From contig JAEUIX010000157.1 in assembly GCA_016794945.1 (NCBI GenBank), positions 1-8,858 of the forward strand: a stretch of DNA of 8,858 bases, written 5' to 3'. Both the position numbers and the translations under genes were made by a program. The notes below the pieces were generated by a model that was not told the DNA's origin, ran no database searches, and worked only from the letters and a program-made list of their open reading frames with translations. Origin of the DNA: Phycisphaerae bacterium. Its GTDB lineage: Bacteria > Planctomycetota > Phycisphaerae > Phycisphaerales > UBA1924. Within the stretch, counting starts at the first letter, position 1. The number at the start of each line of letters is the position of its first letter. Positions 5,277 to 8,858 of this stretch are shown here, piece by piece.

Positions 5277-8200
5277 ATGGCCAAGGGCAGCGGCAACGCG
5301 GGATCAGCACCGGCCGGCGAGACCGAACACTCGCCGGCGGGCACGTTCGCGCACCTGCACCTGCACACCGAGTACTCGCTGCTGGACGGCGGCAACCGCA
5401 TCGACCGCCTGATGGACCGCGTGAAGGAACTGGGCATGACCGCCGTGGCGTGCACCGACCACGGGAACCTGTTCGGCGCCGTCGCGTTCTACCAGGCGGC
5501 CCGCGAGCGCGGGATCAAGCCGATCCTGGGCGTCGAGGCGTACGTGGCCCCGGGGGACCGCACCGACCGCACCTACACCGGCGTGGCCGACGGCGGGTAC
5601 CACCTGGTGCTGCTGGCCGAGAACGACACCGGATGGCGGAACCTGCTGGTGCTCTGCAGCGAGGCGTTCCTGACCGGCTTCTACTACAAGCCGCGGATCG
5701 ATCGCGCACTGCTGGAGCGGCACAACGAAGGGCTGATCGCGATCAACGGGCACCTGGGCAGCGAGCTGGGCGAGCACCTGCTGGAGTACGAACGGTCGGG
5801 CGACCGGGCGGCGTGGGACCGGGCGTTGGCCAGCGCCCGCTGGCACGCGCGGGTGTTCGCGCCGACGGCGGCGGGGCCGCGGTTCTTCATGGAACTGCAG
5901 CACCACGTGCCCGAGCAGAACTCGATCAACAAGCACGTCATCCGCATGGCGCGGGAGATCGGCGCGCCGCTGGTGTGCGACAACGATGCGCACTTCCTCC
6001 GGGCCGAGGACCACGATGCGCACGACACGCTCGTGTGCATCAGCACCGGCAAGAGCAAGAACGACCCCGACCGGATGCGGTACCCCGCGGAGCTGTACGT
6101 CAAGAGCCCCGACGAGATGCGGTCCTTGTTCGAGCGCTACGGGGCCGACGGGCGCGAGGCGCTCGCCAACGCCGCGCGCATCGCCGAGCGCTGCAGCGTG
6201 ACCCTGCCGCTGGGCCACAGCCACGCCCCGATGGTGCGCGTGCACCGGCGCGGGCGCGCCGGCGCCGGTTCGTGGGACGGGCTGCCCGCGCTCAACGACG
6301 CGGCGTTCGGCGGCGACCCGACCGCGTGGTACTCCGCGTTCTGCGCCGAGTTCGAGGTGGTGCCCTTCCGCATCCCCGACGGCACCGACGACGCCCGGCG
6401 TGCCGCGCTGCTGGCCGAGGCCAAGGCCGAGTGCGACGGCGCGCTGCGCCGGCTGGCCGAGGCGGGCATGGTGTGGCGCTACGGCCCGGGTGCCGCCGAC
6501 GCCCGCGACGTGCGCGAGCGCCTGGAGCGCGAGCTGAAGATCCTCTGCGACAAGCAGATCGCGGCGTACTTCCTGATCGTCTGGGACTTCGTCAGCTGGG
6601 GGCGGCGCCAGGGCATCCCGGCGCTGGCCCGTGGCTCGGGCGTGGGCACGATGGTCGGCTACGTGCTGGGGCTCTCCAACGCCTGCCCCGTGCGCTACGG
6701 GCTGCTGTTCGAGCGGTTCACGGACCCCGACCGCAGCGAGTACCCCGATATCGATATCGACCTCTGCCAGGACGGCCGGGCCCGGGTCATCGACTACGTG
6801 CGTCAGAAGTACGGCCACGTCGCGCAGATCATCACCTTCGGAACGCTCAAGGCACGCGCCGCGATCCGCGACGCGGGGCGCGTGCTGGAGATCCCCCTGG
6901 GCGAAGTCGACCGCATCGCCAAGCTTGTCCCCGAGCAGCTGGGCATCACGCTCGACGGCGCTCTGCAGCAGGAGCCGGACCTTCGCGCGCTCTACGAATC
7001 CGACCCGACCGTGCGCCGGTGCATCGACAACGCCCGCGCCTTCGAGGGCCAGGCGCGCCACGCCAGCGTGCACGCCGCGGGCGTGATCGTCGCCACGCGC
7101 CCGCTCCAGGAGATCGTGCCGCTGTACAAGGCGCCGGGCAGCGAGGACGTGGTCACGCAATGGGACGGCCCGACGTGCGAGAAGATGGGCCTGCTGAAGA
7201 TGGACTTCCTGGGCCTGCGCACCATCAGCGTGGTGGAGCGCGCCAAGCGGCTCATCCGCGAAGGCCTGGGCGAGGCCGAGCGGTTCCGCGCCGTAGGCCG
7301 GACGCCGGGCGACGGCGGCCCCCACCCGCTGGACCTGGACCGGCTGACCTTCGACGACCAGAAGGTCTTCGAGATGTTCCGGCGCGGCGACACGACCGGC
7401 GTGTTCCAGTTCGAATCCCCGGGCATGCGCCGAATGCTCGTGGAGATGAAGCCGGACCGGCTGGAGGACCTGATCGCGGCCAACGCCCTGTTCCGCCCCG
7501 GCCCGATGGACCTGATTCCCGACTACGTGCGCCGCAAGCACGGCCAGGCGCCGGTGCCGCGGGTGCACGAGATCGTGGACCGGTATACCGCCGAGACGTA
7601 CGGCGTCATGGTGTACCAGGAGCAGGTCATGCAGATCGTGCACGGCCTGGGCGGCATCAAGCTGCGCGACGCCTACACGCTGATCAAGAACATCAGCAAG
7701 AAGAAGCACGACAAGATCGAGAAGGAGCGGCCGAAGTTCGTGGACGGCGCCCAGAAGCAGGGGCTCTCCAGGACGCAGGCCGAGGAACTGTTCGAACTCA
7801 TCCTGAAGTTCGCCGGCTACGGCTTCAACAAGAGCCACTCGACCGGGTACGCCATCGTCGCGTACCAGACGGCCTACCTCAAGACCTACTTCCCCAACCA
7901 GTACATGGCGGCGTTCCTGACCTACGAGTCCGGCGCGATGCAGACGGCCGAGTGGGTGCCCTACCTCGAGGACGCCCGGCGCACGCGGTTCATCGACCCG
8001 TCGACCGGGCGGGCGATCAAGACGGGCGTCGAGGTGCGCCCGCCGGACGTGAACCTGTCGCAGGCAGCCTTCAGCGTCGTCTTCGACCCCGGCGAGCCCC
8101 GCACCGCCGCGGCCGGGCACGTGCGCTTCGGGCTCACGGCCATTAAGGGCGTGGGCGAGAAGGCGATCGACAGCATCATCCGCGAACGGGACAAGGGCGG

Positions 8201-8858
8201 ATCGCCCGCGCCGTACCAGAGCCTGTTCGACTTCTGCGAGCGCGTGCCGGTGGGCGGCGCGGCGGGCAACGGCGGCAGCGTCAACAAGGCCACGCTCGAG
8301 GCCCTGATCAAGAGCGGGGCCATGGACTGTCTGCACGGCCGGGCGCAGCGCGCCGCGATGGTCGCGACGCTCGACGCGGCCATCGGCGCCGGGGTCAAGG
8401 CCCAGGCCGACCGTGCCAGCGGCCAGGGCGCCCTGTTCGGCTTCGGCGGCGCGGGGCCTGCCCCGGAGGTCCGAGCGCCCGTCGCCCTGGCCCGGGCCAC
8501 CCCGTGGACCGAAGCCCAGACCCTCGCCGCGGAGAAGGAGGCCCTGGGCTTCTATGTCAGCAGCCACCCTCTGGATCAGCACGCGGGACTGGTCCGCGGC
8601 ATCGGCAACGCCACCACGCGTCAGGTCCGGGAGCGGCTTGTCGGCGCCGAGCTGCGAGTCACCATCGGCGGTCTCATCACCGCCGTCCGGACCATCGTCG
8701 TCAAGAACGGCAAGAGCGCTGGCCAGAAGATGGGCGTCGTCGCCCTGGAAGACAAGCACGGTCAGGTCGAGTGCGTCGCCTTCAGCGACGTCTACGGCAA
8801 GTACAGCGAGGTCATCCGGCCCGACGCCGTGGTGTTCCTGACCGGCAAGGTCGACCAC
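5277..8858 (+). CDS. dnaE: DNA polymerase III subunit alpha, 3' end outside window
   Basis: This is the catalytic subunit of the replicative polymerase; 1194 codons are present without a stop. Domain order is complete up to the OB fold. The PHP domain (24-240) has HLHLHTEYSLLDGG, TDHGN, GVEAYV, GYHLV and DNDAHF. The palm has PDIDIDLC (catalytic D493, D495) and KMDFLGL (D643). The fingers have VFQFESPGMRRML, LFRPGPMDLIP and GYGFNKSHSTGYA. The helix-hairpin-helix region is at about 950-1016 (AIKGVGEKAI). A beta-clamp motif QGALF is at 1050-1054, and the OB fold at about 1125-1194. The PHP metal site looks nearly intact, so intrinsic proofreading is likely, unlike E. coli DnaE. Two points are odd: the usual GC(L/P)SGE cysteine ligand is replaced by His159 in NGHLGSE, and a long segment at about 320-390 lies between PHP and palm. 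The real frame is fixed by these motifs. Typical DnaE1 proteins end not far beyond this point. Confidence 0.97.
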   Translation, partial: MAKGSGNAGSAPAGETEHSPAGTFAHLHLHTEYSLLDGGNRIDRLMDRVKELGMTAVACTDHGNLFGAVAFYQAARERGIKPILGVEAYVAPGDRTDRTYTGVADGGYHLVLLAENDTGWRNLLVLCSEAFLTGFYYKPRIDRALLERHNEGLIAINGHLGSELGEHLLEYERSGDRAAWDRALASARWHARVFAPTAAGPRFFMELQHHVPEQNSINKHVIRMAREIGAPLVCDNDAHFLRAEDHDAHDTLVCISTGKSKNDPDRMRYPAELYVKSPDEMRSLFERYGADGREALANAARIAERCSVTLPLGHSHAPMVRVHRRGRAGAGSWDGLPALNDAAFGGDPTAWYSAFCAEFEVVPFRIPDGTDDARRAALLAEAKAECDGALRRLAEAGMVWRYGPGAADARDVRERLERELKILCDKQIAAYFLIVWDFVSWGRRQGIPALARGSGVGTMVGYVLGLSNACPVRYGLLFERFTDPDRSEYPDIDIDLCQDGRARVIDYVRQKYGHVAQIITFGTLKARAAIRDAGRVLEIPLGEVDRIAKLVPEQLGITLDGALQQEPDLRALYESDPTVRRCIDNARAFEGQARHASVHAAGVIVATRPLQEIVPLYKAPGSEDVVTQWDGPTCEKMGLLKMDFLGLRTISVVERAKRLIREGLGEAERFRAVGRTPGDGGPHPLDLDRLTFDDQKVFEMFRRGDTTGVFQFESPGMRRMLVEMKPDRLEDLIAANALFRPGPMDLIPDYVRRKHGQAPVPRVHEIVDRYTAETYGVMVYQEQVMQIVHGLGGIKLRDAYTLIKNISKKKHDKIEKERPKFVDGAQKQGLSRTQAEELFELILKFAGYGFNKSHSTGYAIVAYQTAYLKTYFPNQYMAAFLTYESGAMQTAEWVPYLEDARRTRFIDPSTGRAIKTGVEVRPPDVNLSQAAFSVVFDPGEPRTAAAGHVRFGLTAIKGVGEKAIDSIIRERDKGGSPAPYQSLFDFCERVPVGGAAGNGGSVNKATLEALIKSGAMDCLHGRAQRAAMVATLDAAIGAGVKAQADRASGQGALFGFGGAGPAPEVRAPVALARATPWTEAQTLAAEKEALGFYVSSHPLDQHAGLVRGIGNATTRQVRERLVGAELRVTIGGLITAVRTIVVKNGKSAGQKMGVVALEDKHGQVECVAFSDVYGKYSEVIRPDAVVFLTGKVDH

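Noticed and set aside
5062..5310. 83-residue extension of the PEP-CTERM-like protein
   Set aside because: It is Pro/Arg-rich, would bury the signal peptide and would overlap the dnaE start. The GTG at 5061 has a good ribosome-binding site.
5147..8146. Open frame of 999 codons on the plus strand
   Set aside because: It is another reading frame of the dnaE gene, Arg/Gly/Pro/Ala-rich and without any motif.
5304..8858. Open frame of 1184 codons on the minus strand
   Set aside because: It lies fully antisense to dnaE, whose motifs are unmistakable. The translation is a low-complexity Ala/Arg/Gly/Val/His mixture with no domain, as expected from the GC-rich third positions of the real gene.

Overview
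The window is very GC-rich and gene-dense. It reads as chromosomal DNA of a planctomycete, most likely the Phycisphaerae. This is inferred from a secreted protein with a 'VPSAGT ... RRRR' PEP-CTERM-like tail, a secreted kelch-type protein whose mature N-terminus looks planctomycete-like, weak or absent Shine-Dalgarno sequences on several genes, and a DnaE of the PHP-proofreading type. No database search was possible. I see no insertion sequence, CRISPR array, tRNA or rRNA.

Layout from left to right: (1) positions 1-343, minus strand: the 5' part of a secreted kelch-repeat protein that runs off the left edge. (2) 344-518: a divergent promoter region with a perfect 15-bp palindrome at 439-453. 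It fills the spacer of a good minus-strand promoter and overlaps a weaker plus-strand promoter. (3) 519-1823, plus strand: an unrecognised 434-aa protein with an HTH-like segment and a coiled coil. It converges on the next block with only 14 bp between stop codons. (4) 4234-1838, minus strand: three closely spaced genes in transcription order, a polyprenyl-phosphate-type GT2 glycosyltransferase, a lamin-tail-domain putative lipoprotein, and a NuoE-type [2Fe-2S] subunit. The gaps are 29 and 34 bp, so they may share a transcript. (5) 5061-4357, minus strand: a secreted PEP-CTERM-like protein followed by a strong terminator-like hairpin at 4288-4319. (6) 5277 to the right edge, plus strand: dnaE, the replicative DNA polymerase III alpha subunit. 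1194 codons are present and the 3' end is cut off. It diverges from the PEP-CTERM-like gene across 215 bp.

The genes do not form one obvious pathway. Three encode exported or envelope-associated proteins (kelch, lamin-tail, PEP-CTERM-like), one a membrane-bound glycosyltransferase, and two are housekeeping (NuoE, DnaE). I do not see a clear new multi-gene system. The best leads are the operator-like palindrome between the HTH-like gene and the kelch gene, the composite N-terminus of the kelch protein, a possible Cys-Gln thioester pair in the PEP-CTERM-like protein, a nuoE gene away from other complex I genes, and a Cys-to-His change at a metal-ligand position of the DnaE PHP site.
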